From an uncultured Acidobacteriota bacterium (GTDB taxonomy: Bacteria > Acidobacteriota > Polarisedimenticolia > Polarisedimenticolales > JAIQFR01): a DNA stretch of 46,221 nucleotides. Positions 22,039 to 31,803 of the stretch are shown in pieces (the stretch's first letter is position 1; each line of letters begins with the position of its first letter). A model generated the notes under the pieces. That model was not told the origin of the DNA. It did not search any database and saw only the letters and a list, made by a program, of their open reading frames with translations. The DNA is taken from contig CALMJU010000020.1 of the NCBI GenBank assembly GCA_937864465.1, positions 1 through 46,221 on the forward strand. The letters run 5' to 3'. Made by a program: the position numbers and the translations under genes.

Positions 22039-23189
22039 AGGTCGCGGGGCATGACGATGTAGCGGTACTCGAGGTCGCCGGGCGGCTCCGGCCGGAGCTC
22101 CGCCGGCCGGTCCCCGGCGCGCCTCTTCTTGTCCTCTCCGTCTCCGGGCCGCCGCGGATCGAGGAACACCCGCACCGAGGCCGTGCCCACCACCGAAAGG
22201 AACTCCTGGAGGTAGCGCCCGTTGAAGCCGAAGACCTTCTCTTCCCCCGCGTACTCGACCGGCAGCGCCTCCTGCGCCTCCCCCACCTCGGCCGCCGTGG
22301 AGAGATCCACCTGCCCGCTCGAGAGGCAGAAGCGCACCGTCTTCCCCATCCTCTCGCTCGCCAGCAGCGAGACCCGCCGGACCGCGTCCCCGAACCCCGC
22401 CGTCGGCAGGACGAACTCCGTCTCGCAGGACTTCGGCATGACCTCTTCGTATTTCGGGAACGACCCCTCGGGCACCGTCGACGTCAGCGTGTGCCCTCCG
22501 ACGCGGAAGAAGACGTGGTTGCCGCTCCTCCCGAACGTGACCATCTCGCCGTCGGGGAGGTCCTCCGTCAGCTTCGACACCTCCGCGAGCGCCTTCCTCG
22601 GGACGATCACGCGGATCTCGCCGCCGGCCGCGTTCACGGCCGCCTGGCGCGACACGTACGCCAGGCGATACCCGTCCGTCGCCACGAGCGTGATCCGATC
22701 CTGCGCCAGGACGAACAGCGCCCCGTGGAGCGAGTACCTCGGGTCCTCCGTCGTGATCGCGAACGCGACCCTCTGCACCATCTCCCGCAGCGCCGTCCCC
22801 GGAAGCTGGATCCCCTTCGAGTCGTCGATCTCCGGAAACTTCGGGAAGTCCTCCTTCGGCTGCCCCGCGATCCGGTAGCGGACGCGCTCGCACGTGATCG
22901 CGACCTGGTTCCTGTCGAGGAGCTTGAACTGCACGTCGGCTTCCGGGAGGGAACGCGCGATCTCATGGAGCTTCGCCGCCGGGAGCGTCACGCTCCCCTC
23001 CTTCCGGACGTCGGCCGCAACGCCCCCCCGCACCGTCACCTCGAGGTCGCTCGCCCCCATCAGAATCTTCCCCCCCGCCGATTCCAGCAGCAGGTTCGCC
23101 AGGATCGGCAGGGTGGACCTCTTCTCTACGATGCCGGTCACCGTCTGGAGCTCACGCACCAGATCGCTCTTCGGGATCACGAACTCCAT
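22035..23189 (-). CDS. dnaN: DNA polymerase III beta sliding clamp
   Basis: 384 residues, ATG 23189. Three tandem clamp folds: domain 1 begins MEFVIPKSDLVRELQTVTGIVEKRSTLPILAN (read over positions 1-32), domain 2 includes TEDPRYSLHGALF and VATDGYRLAYV, and domain 3 ends YRYIVMPRDL. This terminal sequence resembles the M-P-M/I-R-L pocket end of other clamps. A short, charged loop near residues 345-365 (RRPGDGEDKKRRAGDRPAE) is an insertion relative to E. coli. It tethers replicative polymerase and other factors to DNA. It is coupled to recF and separated from dnaA by a 251-base spacer with DnaA boxes. Confidence 0.97.
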
Positions 23190-23440
23190 GGGGCCCTCTC
23201 TTCCCGGTCTCCCTTACCTCTCCCTTCCTCGAGAGAGGGAATTCGCAGCAGCAGCCGTAGGCGCGAGCGAGCCGCGGATGCCGGGCCCATCCCGCGACGC
23301 CCCGCAGTTTAGCTTGTGGACGGGCGTGTGGACATCCCCCAGACCCTCGCTCCGGTTTTCCGCCGGGAACCCCGGGCGGCCCGCTCCTCCCCTCCGTCCA
23401 CGCGATTTCCGCCGCGCATCGTGTGGAAATCGCGAAGCGC
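23190..23440. promoter_or_regulatory. dnaA-dnaN intergenic region with DnaA-box-like sites (part of oriC)
   Basis: Three sites in the same orientation match the reverse of the TTnTCCACA-type DnaA box: TGTGGACGG (23315-23323), TGTGGACAT (23327-23335) and TGTGGAAAT (23422-23430). The first two are 12 bases apart, about one helical turn. The region also must hold dnaN expression signals, which I could not define. No gene is visible. Confidence 0.55.
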
Positions 23441-24787
23441 CTATTTGAAGGATTCCATGAGGTTCCCGAGGACGCGGTCGAACTCCTTCTCCTTCTGGCG
23501 CTTCCCCTCGATCTTCTGGATCGCGTGGATCACGGTGGAATGGTGCTTGCCGCCGAAGCGGCGCCCGATCTCCGGGAGGGAAGCATCCGTCAGCTGCTTG
23601 CAGAGGTACATCGCGATCTGGCGCGGGAACGACACTTGGTGGCTGTTGTTGCGCGACTTCAGCTCGCTGACCTTCAGGCTGTAGGTGTCCGCGACCAGCT
23701 TCTGGATGCTCTCCACGGTGATCGTCGGCACGGACGGCGTCAGGATCTCCCGGAGCGTCTCCTTCGCCAGCTCGAGCGAGATCTCGCGGCCCGCCATCGA
23801 GGCGTAGGCGATGACGCGGATCAGCGATCCCTCGAGCTCCCGGATGTTCGACTTGCTGTTCGAGGCGATGAAGAGGGCGACGTCGTCCGGGAGGGCCGCC
23901 CGCTCGACCTCCGCCTTCTTGCGGAGGATCGCGACCTTGGTCTCGAGATCCGGCGGCTGGATGTCCGCGATCAGCCCCCACTCGAACCGGGAGCGGAGGC
24001 GCTCCTCGAGCGTCGGGATCTCCCGCGGCGGGCAGTCGCTCGTGATGACGATCTGCTTCTGGGCGTCATAGAGGGAGTTGAACGTGTGGAAGAACTCCTC
24101 CTGCGTCCGCTCCTTGCCGGCCAGGAACTGGATGTCGTCGATCAGCAGGAGATCGACGTTCCGGTACTTGTCCTTGAACTCGAGCGTCTTCTCGAACCGG
24201 ATCGCGTTGATCAGCTCGTTCATGAAGTGCTCGGTCGAGATGTACCGCATCCGGAGCGCGCCGCGGCGCCCCAGGCGATTCCCGATCGCCTGCATGAGGT
24301 GCGTCTTGCCGAGCCCCACCCCCCCGTAGATGTAGAGCGGGTTGTAGGCGCTGGTCGGCTGCTCGGCGACGGCCATGGCGGCCGCGTGCGCGAACTGGTT
24401 GCAGGACGACACGACGAACGTGTCGAACGTGTAGCGCGGATTGAGCCAGGGGCCCCCGCCGTCGGACTCCGCCGGCCGCCGCTCCGCGGCCGGCGGCCGC
24501 TGCCGGGAGGGGGCGGAAGGGCGCCCGGCCTCCTGCGGCTCGGGCAGGAACCTCACCGTCATTCCGGGCCGCTCGATCTCCTTGAGCGCGTCCTGGATCA
24601 GGGCGAGGTAGTTCGTGTTCAGCCACTCGGCGAACCAGGTGTTCGGGACCCGGACGGCGAGCGTCGCCCCATCCTCGCCGATCTGCTCCGTCGGCCGGAA
24701 CCACGTGCTGAAGGATCTCGAGTTGACCTTCGTCTCGATCCTGCCGAGGACGCGTTCCCACGTGTTGAGCGCCATGGCCTCGAGCAC
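23441..24787 (-). CDS. dnaA: Chromosomal replication initiator DnaA
   Basis: 448 residues from GTG 24787 (GGAGG tract upstream); ATG 24775 (MALNTWERVLGRIETKV) is an equally plausible start. Domain I covers residues 1-85, with a Pro/Arg-rich domain II (about 86-110). Domain III AAA+ includes the NPLYIYGGVGLGKTHLMQA Walker A segment, VDLLLIDDIQFLAGKERTQEEFF with Walker B, and sensor regions. Domain IV has the DnaA-box-binding helix-turn-helix with EIGRRFGGKHHSTVIHAI. It binds DnaA boxes on both sides of the gene and melts oriC. The palindromic box pair at 24869-24888 lies upstream of the gene and could also mediate autorepression. Confidence 0.98.
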   Translation of the reverse strand: MLEAMALNTWERVLGRIETKVNSRSFSTWFRPTEQIGEDGATLAVRVPNTWFAEWLNTNYLALIQDALKEIERPGMTVRFLPEPQEAGRPSAPSRQRPPAAERRPAESDGGGPWLNPRYTFDTFVVSSCNQFAHAAAMAVAEQPTSAYNPLYIYGGVGLGKTHLMQAIGNRLGRRGALRMRYISTEHFMNELINAIRFEKTLEFKDKYRNVDLLLIDDIQFLAGKERTQEEFFHTFNSLYDAQKQIVITSDCPPREIPTLEERLRSRFEWGLIADIQPPDLETKVAILRKKAEVERAALPDDVALFIASNSKSNIRELEGSLIRVIAYASMAGREISLELAKETLREILTPSVPTITVESIQKLVADTYSLKVSELKSRNNSHQVSFPRQIAMYLCKQLTDASLPEIGRRFGGKHHSTVIHAIQKIEGKRQKEKEFDRVLGNLMESFK

Positions 24788-25199
24788 TTCCCCGTTCCCC
24801 CCTCCGGCTCCGAATCCCTAGATCCATCAAGGGATCGGCGGCGCGACGGCCGCCTATTGGTGCACAGGTTTTCCACAAGTGTGGAAAAGCGGCCGCCGCC
24901 GCAACTCACGCTCCCCTCGCGAGTTCGCGGCCTCGACCGCTCCGCTGCTGTATGCGTTATGTAAACCCGGGGCCGGGCGGGCGCACAGACGTCGCGAAGC
25001 CTTCATGTCGAGAAGCTCCCCCGCTCCCGAGCCCGCCTGCGCGAGACGGCACCCGTCGTCTGCGCCTGCGTCGCGTTCTCTGATTACGTTCGCCCGTGCC
25101 GACCGTGGCGCTCCACGGCTCGCGGAGACTACCACAGCGCGGAAGTCGGTTTCAAGACGATCGCGCGCGGGCCGGACACGATCGCGCGCCGGGCCCCGC
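24788..25199. promoter_or_regulatory. dnaA-rpmH intergenic region, probable oriC with palindromic DnaA box pair
   Basis: This is the transcriptional divergence point of the window. At 24869-24877 TTTTCCACA and at 24880-24888 its exact inverse TGTGGAAAA form a 20-bp palindrome with a 2-base centre, i.e. two perfect inverted DnaA boxes. The only A/T-richer patches nearby are around 24949-24966 and 25078-25090. A clear AT-rich unwinding element and the dnaA promoter cannot be fixed by eye. No gene is visible between the dnaA start and the rpmH promoter. Confidence 0.6.
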
Positions 25200-25228
25200 T
25201 TGACAGCCACGATGCCCTTCCCTAACAT
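25200..25228 (+). promoter_or_regulatory. Promoter of the rpmH operon
   Basis: Consensus TTGACA (25200-25205), 17-base spacer, TAACAT (25223-25228, 4/6). Predicted start about 25235, giving a leader of about 32 bases before rpmH. Confidence 0.75.
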
Positions 25229-25266
25229 GACCGTTTTCGTCAGGCAAGATCCGAGGGTTCCGCGAC

Positions 25267-25401
25267 ATGAAGCGCACGTTTCAACCGAACAACCGGAGGC
25301 GCAGGAAGACCCACGGGTTCCTGGTCCGGATGCGCTCCAAGGGGGGACGCCTTGTCGTGTCCCGGCGCCGAAGGAAGGGACGCAAGCGCCTCACGGTCTG
25401 A
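25267..25401 (+). CDS. rpmH: 50S ribosomal protein bL34
   Basis: 44 residues: [20 protein letters not shown], then [24 protein letters not shown]. This is a complete bL34 with the invariant KRTFQPN start, the THGF-L-RM-S/T-G-R core and the very basic tail. bL34 binds 23S rRNA in the large subunit. Its ATG follows GAGGG. It is the first gene of the rightward operon and the standard marker beside dnaA. The last 50 bases are also read, in another frame, as the start of rnpA, so the two genes overlap. Confidence 0.98.
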   Translation: MKRTFQPNNRRRRKTHGFLVRMRSKGGRLVVSRRRRKGRKRLTV

Positions 25402-25765
25402 GACGCGGGGCGGGAGCCAATCGTTCCCGCGGTCGCTCCGGCTCACGCGTCGGCGGCAGTTCGTGACGGTTTACGAGGACGGCCGTCGCGTCGGCTCCTC
25501 CTCCTTCACGCTGTTCGCCATCCCCAACGCCGTCGGCCACTGCCGGCTCGGCATCACCGCGACGCGCAAGGTGGGGTGCGCCGTGGAGCGCAACCGGATC
25601 AAGCGGGTCCTCCGCGACATCTTCCGGCGCCATCGCGAGGAGCTCGCGCCGGGCCTCGACCTCGTCGTCAACCCGAGGCCCGGAGCGTCCCGCGTTCCGA
25701 CCGCGCGGCTGGAGCGCGAGCTCCTGGAGCGGTTCGCCGATCTCACGCGAAGGCTCCGGCCTTGA
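25352..25765 (+). CDS. rnpA: Ribonuclease P protein component
   Basis: 137 residues from TTG 25352, which lies inside rpmH and has AAGGGGGG at 5-base spacing. No ATG, GTG or TTG is in frame between this and the conserved core. The core starts [19 protein letters not shown] and carries the RNR signature [19 protein letters not shown]. It binds the RNase P RNA and the 5' leader of pre-tRNAs. The first 24 residues are a poorly conserved extension. The overlap with rpmH recalls the rpmH-rnpA overlap known in Thermus, although there rnpA extends over the whole of rpmH. The stop overlaps the yidD start. Confidence 0.92.
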   Translation: MSCPGAEGRDASASRSETRGGSQSFPRSLRLTRRRQFVTVYEDGRRVGSSSFTLFAIPNAVGHCRLGITATRKVGCAVERNRIKRVLRDIFRRHREELAPGLDLVVNPRPGASRVPTARLERELLERFADLTRRLRP

Positions 25766-26001
25766 CGAGGACGGCGAGGGCGGTGTCGGGGTCGTTCCGC
25801 GCGTACAAGCGGTGGGTTTCCCCCGCCCTTCCCCGCGCGTGCCGCTTCCATCCGACCTGCTCCGCATACGCGGCCGAGGCGGTCGCGACGCACGGCGTCG
25901 CGCGCGGCCTCGCGCTCGCGCTCCGGCGCCTCCTGCGCTGCAACCCCTGGTGCCGGGGCGGCTTCGACCCGGTGCCGCCCTCCTGCCGGCGCGCCGGCTA
26001 G
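25762..26001 (+). CDS. yidD: Membrane protein insertion efficiency factor YidD
   Basis: 79 residues from TTG 25762, overlapping the rnpA stop (TTGA); GTG 25783 is an alternative. The family core is complete: [30 protein letters not shown], then [28 protein letters not shown] (given by parts), with the C-R-F-x-P-T-C-S-x-Y and R-C-N-P-W motifs. It is a small, amphipathic inner-membrane-associated protein that assists YidC/Sec insertion. The position between rnpA and yidC is conserved across bacteria. Confidence 0.93.
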   Translation: MTRTARAVSGSFRAYKRWVSPALPRACRFHPTCSAYAAEAVATHGVARGLALALRRLLRCNPWCRGGFDPVPPSCRRAG

Positions 26002-26023
26002 GACGTCCCCGCGGAACGAGACC

Positions 26024-27733
26024 ATGGAGAAACGTGCCGTACTCGCCATCGCCCTGTCGGTCCTGATCCTCCTCGGCTGGCTCTGGCTCTTCCCGCCGCC
26101 GAAGCCGGAGCCGCAGACGGCCGCGCCGCCCGCGTCCGCGACGGCGGACGAGCCGCCGCCGCCGGAGTCTCCCGCCGTCTCCCCGGACGCGGTCCCCGCG
26201 CCCGCCGCGCAGGCCGAGGCGCCGCTCGCCGCGGACGCGCCGGAGGAGACCCGCGTCGAGCACGACCGGATGGCGGTCGTGCTGACGAACCGGGGCGGTC
26301 GCGTCCGGTCCTGGACGCTCCGCGACTACCGGGACTCCGCCGGGAAGCCGCTCGAGCTGGTTCCGGCCTTCGGGGTGCGGGAGGACCTGCTGCCCGCCGC
26401 CGTGGATCTCGACGACGAGGCGCTCGCGGCGCGGATCAACTCCGCGCTCTTCCGGATCGAGCGCGAGACGATCGGGGACGCTCCCGGCGGCGGCGAGCGG
26501 ATCGTCCTGCGCTGGGCGGACGGCCAGGGGCTGAGCGTCCGCAAGGAGCTGACCTTCCGCCGCGGCGACTGGCTCGTGGACATCCGGCTCGACGTCACCG
26601 ACCGGGGCCGGAGGCTCCCCGCGCGGCTCGCGTGGGGGCCCGGGTTCGAGGCGCTGGATCCCAAGGTGGGATCGAGCCAGATCCACTACACCGGGCAGGT
26701 CGTGATCGACCAGGGGGGCTCCGTCACGCGGACGAGGCGCGTGAAGGAGACGACGGTCGCCCGCGAGACCGGACGGCTGCGCTGGGCCGGGCTCGACGAG
26801 CAGTTCTTCGCCGCGCTCATCCTGCCGGCAGGGGGCCGCGGCGACGTGGTGGTGCGCCCTCTCGCGATCGCGCCCGAGCCGCCTCCGGACGCGGCGCCCG
26901 ACGCGAGTAAGCCGAAGCCGGTCCCGCAGATGCTCGTCGCCGTGGGGATCCCGCCGGAGGGGGCGCGTCTCTTCGTCGGGCCGAAGAAGTACACGCTGCT
27001 GCGGGACCTCGGGCAGGACCTCGACGCGGTGGTGTGGTTCTCGTCCTACTCGCTGATCTACTGGCTGGCGAAGTACCTGTTCCTCGCGCTCCTGTGGATC
27101 CACGAGAGCGTCGTGTCGAACTACGGTCTCGCCATCATCCTCGCCACGGTCGTCCTCCGCCTCCTGTTCTTCCCCCTGAACCAGTACTCGATGGTCCAGA
27201 TGCGGAAGATGCAGACGCAGATGCAGCGCATCCAGCCCAAGATCAACGCGATCAAGGCGAAGTACAAGAAGATGAAGGACGCGAAGGACCGCGGGAAGAT
27301 GAACGAGGAGATGATGGCCCTCTACCGCAAGGAGGGGGTCAACCCGATGGGGGGGATGTCCGGCTGTCTCCCGATGCTCCTGCAGCTCCCGATCCTGATC
27401 GCGTTCTACAACGTCCTGACCGTGGCGGTCGAGCTGCGCGCCGCCCCCTTCTTCGGCTGGATCGGGGACCTGACGCTGAAGGACCCGCTGTACGTCACCC
27501 CCCTCCTGATGGGGGCCACGATGTTCATCCAGCAGAAGATGACGACGACCAAGGGGGGCGACCCGCTCCAGCAGCGCATGATGATGATGATGCCGGCCGT
27601 GTTCACGGTGATGTTCCTCAACTTGCCGAGCGGACTGACCCTATACTGGTTCGTGAACAACGTCCTGGGCATCGGCCAGCAGTGGCTCGTCAATCGCCAC
27701 ATCGGCCGGATCGAGACGGCGGGGGCGGCCTGA
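26024..27733 (+). CDS. yidC: Membrane protein insertase YidC
   Basis: 569 residues, ATG 26024. One N-terminal transmembrane helix (about 5-25) is followed by a Pro/Ala-rich linker (30-75). A large beta-sandwich periplasmic P1 domain (about 80-340) follows, then the conserved insertase core. The core begins at WLAKYLFLALLWIHESVVSNYG, has a cytosolic hairpin (MRKMQTQMQRIQPKINAIKAKYK, then MNEEMMALYRKEGVNPMGG) and the remaining helices. The hydrophilic-groove arginine is in VLRLLFFPLNQYSM. The P1 domain marks a Gram-negative-type YidC. It inserts membrane proteins alone or with SecYEG; the F1Fo subunits encoded nearby are typical clients. Confidence 0.97.
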   Translation: MEKRAVLAIALSVLILLGWLWLFPPPKPEPQTAAPPASATADEPPPPESPAVSPDAVPAPAAQAEAPLAADAPEETRVEHDRMAVVLTNRGGRVRSWTLRDYRDSAGKPLELVPAFGVREDLLPAAVDLDDEALAARINSALFRIERETIGDAPGGGERIVLRWADGQGLSVRKELTFRRGDWLVDIRLDVTDRGRRLPARLAWGPGFEALDPKVGSSQIHYTGQVVIDQGGSVTRTRRVKETTVARETGRLRWAGLDEQFFAALILPAGGRGDVVVRPLAIAPEPPPDAAPDASKPKPVPQMLVAVGIPPEGARLFVGPKKYTLLRDLGQDLDAVVWFSSYSLIYWLAKYLFLALLWIHESVVSNYGLAIILATVVLRLLFFPLNQYSMVQMRKMQTQMQRIQPKINAIKAKYKKMKDAKDRGKMNEEMMALYRKEGVNPMGGMSGCLPMLLQLPILIAFYNVLTVAVELRAAPFFGWIGDLTLKDPLYVTPLLMGATMFIQQKMTTTKGGDPLQQRMMMMMPAVFTVMFLNLPSGLTLYWFVNNVLGIGQQWLVNRHIGRIETAGAA

Positions 27734-27755
27734 GCCCCGCCCGGGAGCGGGAGCG

Positions 27756-28448
27756 TTGGATCTCGACGTGAAGACCGCAGAACGGGAGTTCGAGGGGAAG
27801 GATCTCGCGGACGCGGTGCGGGCGGCCTCGGAGGCGCTCGGGCTGGCGCCGGACGCGATCCGGTACGCCGTCGTGGACGAGGGGCGGCGGGGCCTCTTCG
27901 GCGTCGGATCGAGACGGATCCGCATCCGGGTGCAGGAGGGAGCGTCGAACGGGGACGAGACCGAGACCGGTCCGCCCGACGGGGCGGACCCCGCGACCGA
28001 GGTCGAGACCTCGATCCGCCGGCTGGTCGGCCTGATGGGGCTCGATCTCACCGTCCGGGGCCAGGGCGAGGACGGGTCCGTGCGGATCCTCCTCGACGGC
28101 CCCCATCGCGATCTCCTGACGCAGCGGGACGGCGAGCTGCTCGCGGCGCTCCAGTTCCTGGTCCAGCGGATGGCGCGGAGGACGTGGCCCGGCGCGGGGC
28201 ACATCGTCGTCGAGTGCGAGGGGTACCGGGACCGGCGGGAGGAGGAGATCGGCGAGCTCGCCCGCGAGGTCGCCCGGCAGGTGGAGCGCACGGGGCGGCC
28301 CCGGAAGCTGCCCGCCATGAACCCCTACGAGCGGCGCGTCGTGCACCTCACGGTCCGGGAGTTCCCGAGCGTCACGTCCCGCTCCAGCGGCGAAGGGTTC
28401 CTCAAGCAGGTGACCGTGTCCCCGGCCTCGCGCCCCGAGCAGGGTTGA
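27756..28448 (+). CDS. jag: Jag/KhpB RNA-binding protein (Jag-N, KH, R3H)
   Basis: 230 residues. TTG 27756 follows a GGGAG tract, and GTG 27768 is an alternative. The Jag-N domain (about 8-55) contains [20 protein letters not shown] and [22 protein letters not shown] domain (about 80-150) includes the flexible-loop region [17 protein letters not shown], and an R3H domain (about 165-222) has [27 protein letters not shown]. KhpB-type proteins bind RNA and affect cell-envelope growth and division in Gram-positives; the role in diderms is less clear. Gene order yidC-jag-mnmE is conserved. Confidence 0.92.
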   Translation: MDLDVKTAEREFEGKDLADAVRAASEALGLAPDAIRYAVVDEGRRGLFGVGSRRIRIRVQEGASNGDETETGPPDGADPATEVETSIRRLVGLMGLDLTVRGQGEDGSVRILLDGPHRDLLTQRDGELLAALQFLVQRMARRTWPGAGHIVVECEGYRDRREEEIGELAREVARQVERTGRPRKLPAMNPYERRVVHLTVREFPSVTSRSSGEGFLKQVTVSPASRPEQG

Positions 28449-28486
28449 CCCGGGGCGCGCGATCCCCGGGACGTCGTCCCGCCGTG

Positions 28487-29842
28487 ATGCACGACCTCGA
28501 CACGACGATCGTCGCCGTCGCCACGCCGCCCGGGCGCGGCGGCGTCGGCTGCGTGCGCCTGTCCGGTCCGCGCGCGGCGGAGATCGCGCTCGGCCTCTTC
28601 GCCCCGGGCCGCTCGGGCCCGCCGGAGCCGGGCGGCCCCCCGCGGTTCGGCCGCTTCCTCGGGCGGGACGGGAAGCCGGTGGACCACGGCCTCGCCGTCC
28701 TCTTCGAGCCGGCGAGGTCCTTCACCGGGGAGGACGCGGCGGAGCTCTGGCCGCACGGGAGCCCGCCTGTGCTGGCACACCTGGTCGAGGCCGCCGTGGC
28801 GGCCGGCGCCGTGGCCGCGGGGCCCGGCGAGTTCGCGTACCGCGCGCTCCGGCGCGGGCGGATCGACCTCGCGCGGGCGGAGGCCGTTCGCGACCTGGTC
28901 GCGGCGCGCACGCTCTTCCAGGCGCGGACCGCCCTCGCCCAGGCCGAGGGGGAGCTGTCCCGGAGGCTGCGCCCCTTGCGGGAGGGGCTCGCCGACCTCG
29001 TGATGCGGATCGAGGCGGCGATCGAGTTCGCCGCCGACGAGGAGACCCACCTGCCTCCGGAGCGGCTCGCCGCCGGCGTGGGCGAGGCGGCCCGCCAGTG
29101 TCGGGCGCTCCTCGAGGGGTTCCGGGCGGGTCGGATCGCTCGGGAGGGGGCGACGGTCGCGATCGCAGGGGCTCCGAATGTCGGCAAGTCGACGCTCTTC
29201 AACCGGCTCCTCGGGCGGGATCGCGCGATCGTCGCCTCGCTTCCCGGCACGACGCGGGACGTTCTCGAGGAGACCTTCGATCTTCGCGGGATCCCCGTCC
29301 GGCTCGTGGACACCGCCGGGCTCCGGGAGGCCGCGGACGAGATCGAGGAGGAAGGCGTCCGGCGCGCCCGCGAGGCGGTCGGCGCGGCCGATCTCGTGCT
29401 GCTCGTCCTCGACGCGACGGCGCCGGCCCCGGCGGGAGGCCGGGGGATCCCGGCTGCGGCCCCCGCGGAGCGGACGATGCCGGTCCTCAACAAGTGCGAC
29501 CTGCCGGCCGCGGAGGGAACCGAGGGCCTCGCCGGGGCGCTTCGCGTGTCGGCGCGGACCGGCGAGGGGATCGGGGACCTCCTCGCCGCAGTCGCGGCCG
29601 CTCTCGCGGGCTCCGGGCCGATCGAGCACCCGGTGATGAGCGACGCGCGCCACGGCCAGGCGCTCCTCGGCGCCCTCGCCGCGCTCGAGGGGGCGGACAG
29701 GGCGGTCGCGTCGGGAGTCCCCGACGAGCTCGTGCTGGAGGACCTGCGCGACGCGTTGCATCATGTGGGCTCGATCACCGGGGAGATGTCGCCGGACGAG
29801 CTGTACGATCGGATCTTCTCGGCGTTCTGCGTGGGGAAGTAG
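28487..29842 (+). CDS. mnmE: tRNA uridine-34 5-carboxymethylaminomethyl synthesis GTPase MnmE
   Basis: 451 residues from ATG 28487. The N-terminal folate-binding domain begins [20 protein letters not shown] and continues with [11 protein letters not shown] helical domain is interrupted by the G domain with GAPNVGKS (228-235), the switch I T-T-R-D motif in [18 protein letters not shown] and NKCD. The C-terminus is FCVGK, carrying the catalytic-region cysteine of the C-x-G-K motif. With MnmG it modifies U34 of tRNAs reading split codon boxes. Followed by mnmG after 71 bases. Confidence 0.96.
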   Translation: MHDLDTTIVAVATPPGRGGVGCVRLSGPRAAEIALGLFAPGRSGPPEPGGPPRFGRFLGRDGKPVDHGLAVLFEPARSFTGEDAAELWPHGSPPVLAHLVEAAVAAGAVAAGPGEFAYRALRRGRIDLARAEAVRDLVAARTLFQARTALAQAEGELSRRLRPLREGLADLVMRIEAAIEFAADEETHLPPERLAAGVGEAARQCRALLEGFRAGRIAREGATVAIAGAPNVGKSTLFNRLLGRDRAIVASLPGTTRDVLEETFDLRGIPVRLVDTAGLREAADEIEEEGVRRAREAVGAADLVLLVLDATAPAPAGGRGIPAAAPAERTMPVLNKCDLPAAEGTEGLAGALRVSARTGEGIGDLLAAVAAALAGSGPIEHPVMSDARHGQALLGALAALEGADRAVASGVPDELVLEDLRDALHHVGSITGEMSPDELYDRIFSAFCVGK

Positions 29843-29913
29843 GGCCCGGTCCCGGCGGGCTCGCGGGACGGCCGGCGCCGCGAGGGCGGGCGGAGAGGGC
29901 CGCGGGAGGAACG

Positions 29914-31803
29914 GTGGACGCGGAGAGCGGACTCCCCTGCCGCGCCGACGTCGTCGTCGTCGGCGCGGGGCACGCGGGGTGCGAAGCGGCCCTCGCCGCC
30001 GCGAGGATGGGGAGGGCGACCGCGCTCGTCACCCTCCGCCGGGACTCGGTCGCGCGCCTCTCCTGCAACCCGGCGATCGGAGGCCTCGCCAAGGGGCACC
30101 TCGTTCGCGAGATCGGCGCCCTCGGCGGGACGATGGCCCGGGTCGCGGACGCCTGCGGGATCCACTTCCGCCTCCTCAACCGGAGCCGCGGCCCGGCGGT
30201 GCGCGGGCCTCGCGCCCAGCAGGACGCGCGGCGCTACCGCCTCGCGATGCTCGGCGAGGTGCTCGGGACACCGGGGCTGTCGCTCGTCGAGGGGGAGGTC
30301 GAGGAAATCGTCGTCGAGGGGGGCGAGGCGCGGGGAGTGCGGCTCGCCTGCGGACGAGGGATCGCCGCGCGCAGCGTCGTCGTCACCGGGGGGACGTTCC
30401 TGCGCGGCCTCCTGCACGTCGGCGAGCGCCGGACGCCGGGCGGGCGCGCGGGCGAGGCGCCCGCCGAGGCGCTCGCCCGCTCGCTCGCGGCCCTCGGCCT
30501 CAGGATGGGCCGCTTCAAGACGGGGACGCCTCCCCGGCTGGCGCGCTCGAGCGTGGATCTCTCCCGCTTCCCCGAGCAGCCGGGGGACGAGCGGCCGACG
30601 TTCTTCTCCGAGGCGACCCTCGAGGTTGCGCTCCCGCAGATCTCCTGCCGCATCGCCGAGACCAACGAGCGCGTGCACGCGATCGTGGCGGCCAACCTCC
30701 ATCGCTCCCCGCTCTACAGCGGGGCGATCGCGGGCCGAGGGCCGCGCTACTGCCCGTCGTTCGAGGACAAGGTCGTTCGCTTCCCGGAGCGGGACCGCCA
30801 CCCGATCTTCCTCGAGCCCGAGGGGCTCGACGACGATCGGCTCTACCTGAACGGCCTCTCGACGTCGATGCCGCCGGAGGTGCAGCTCGAGATCGTCCGC
30901 GCGATCCGGGGCCTCGAGGATGCGGAGATCGTCCGTCCCGGCTACGCCGTGGAGTACGACTGGGTGGACCCCACGGAGCTGCGCCCCACGCTCGGAACCA
31001 AGCGGGTCCGCGGCCTATTCCTCGCGGGCCAGATCGACGGGACGACCGGGTACGAGGAGGCGGCGGCGCTCGGCCTCCTGGCGGGGATCAACGCGGCGCT
31101 CGAGGTTTCCGGCGAGCCCCCTCTCGTGCTGGGGCGCGACGAGGCGTACGCCGGGGTCCTTGTCGACGACCTGGTCACGCGAGGCACGGCGGAGCCCTAC
31201 CGCCTGTTCACGTCGCGCGCCGAGTGCAGGCTCCTGCTGGGGATCGACACGGCCTCGAGGCGCCTCCATCCGCACGGGCGTCGCGTCGGTCTCGTCGGCG
31301 CGGCGACGGCGGAGGCCGCCGCCGCGCGCTGGCGGAGGCTCGACGAGGCGCTCCGGGGGCTGGAGAGAGAGCGCTTCGTGCCCGACGGGCCGACGAGGGA
31401 CCGCCTCGGCGCCCTCGGCATCGCGCTCGAGACGCAGGCGACCGCCGCCGACCTCCTGCGGAGGCCCGACGTGGATCCCGACCGTCTCTCGGCCGCGAGC
31501 GCGGTGCTGGCGGATCTCGACCCGCGCGACCGCCGCATCGCGGCCGAGGCGGTCCGGTACGCCGGATACGTCGAGCGGCAGCGGTGCTTCGCGGAGCGCG
31601 TCCGGAAGGCCGGGGCGCGAAGGATCCCGGAGGGGTTCGTCTTCCGTGGCCTGCCCGGCTTCTCGCGCGAGATCGTCGAGAAGCTGGAGGCCGTCCGGCC
31701 CGACACCCTCGGCCGCGCCTCGAGGATCGACGGGATGACCCCCGCGGCGCTCGCCCTCCTCGCGGTGCACCTCGAGCGCGCCGCACCGGAGACCGCCGCA
31801 TGA
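29914..31803 (+). CDS. mnmG: tRNA uridine-34 modification FAD enzyme MnmG (GidA)
   Basis: 629 residues from GTG 29914 with GGAGGA at 29905-29910. The FAD dinucleotide fold is [21 protein letters not shown]. Conserved cysteines and active-site blocks include [42 protein letters not shown], and [15 protein letters not shown]. The late FAD motif is [19 protein letters not shown]. The C-terminal helical domain binds MnmE ([21 protein letters not shown]). Length matches the family (620-650). The stop overlaps rsmG by ATGA. Confidence 0.97.
   Translation: MDAESGLPCRADVVVVGAGHAGCEAALAAARMGRATALVTLRRDSVARLSCNPAIGGLAKGHLVREIGALGGTMARVADACGIHFRLLNRSRGPAVRGPRAQQDARRYRLAMLGEVLGTPGLSLVEGEVEEIVVEGGEARGVRLACGRGIAARSVVVTGGTFLRGLLHVGERRTPGGRAGEAPAEALARSLAALGLRMGRFKTGTPPRLARSSVDLSRFPEQPGDERPTFFSEATLEVALPQISCRIAETNERVHAIVAANLHRSPLYSGAIAGRGPRYCPSFEDKVVRFPERDRHPIFLEPEGLDDDRLYLNGLSTSMPPEVQLEIVRAIRGLEDAEIVRPGYAVEYDWVDPTELRPTLGTKRVRGLFLAGQIDGTTGYEEAAALGLLAGINAALEVSGEPPLVLGRDEAYAGVLVDDLVTRGTAEPYRLFTSRAECRLLLGIDTASRRLHPHGRRVGLVGAATAEAAAARWRRLDEALRGLERERFVPDGPTRDRLGALGIALETQATAADLLRRPDVDPDRLSAASAVLADLDPRDRRIAAEAVRYAGYVERQRCFAERVRKAGARRIPEGFVFRGLPGFSREIVEKLEAVRPDTLGRASRIDGMTPAALALLAVHLERAAPETAA

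Noticed and set aside
25128-25140. Additional DnaA box near CTACCACA upstream of rpmH
   Set aside because: Only about five of nine positions match the consensus, within chance expectation.
29947-29967. GCCGAC...GTCGGC pair inside mnmG as a further copy of the palindrome unit
   Set aside because: The centre is nine bases, not six, and the sequence simply encodes the FAD-fold strand ADVVVVG.
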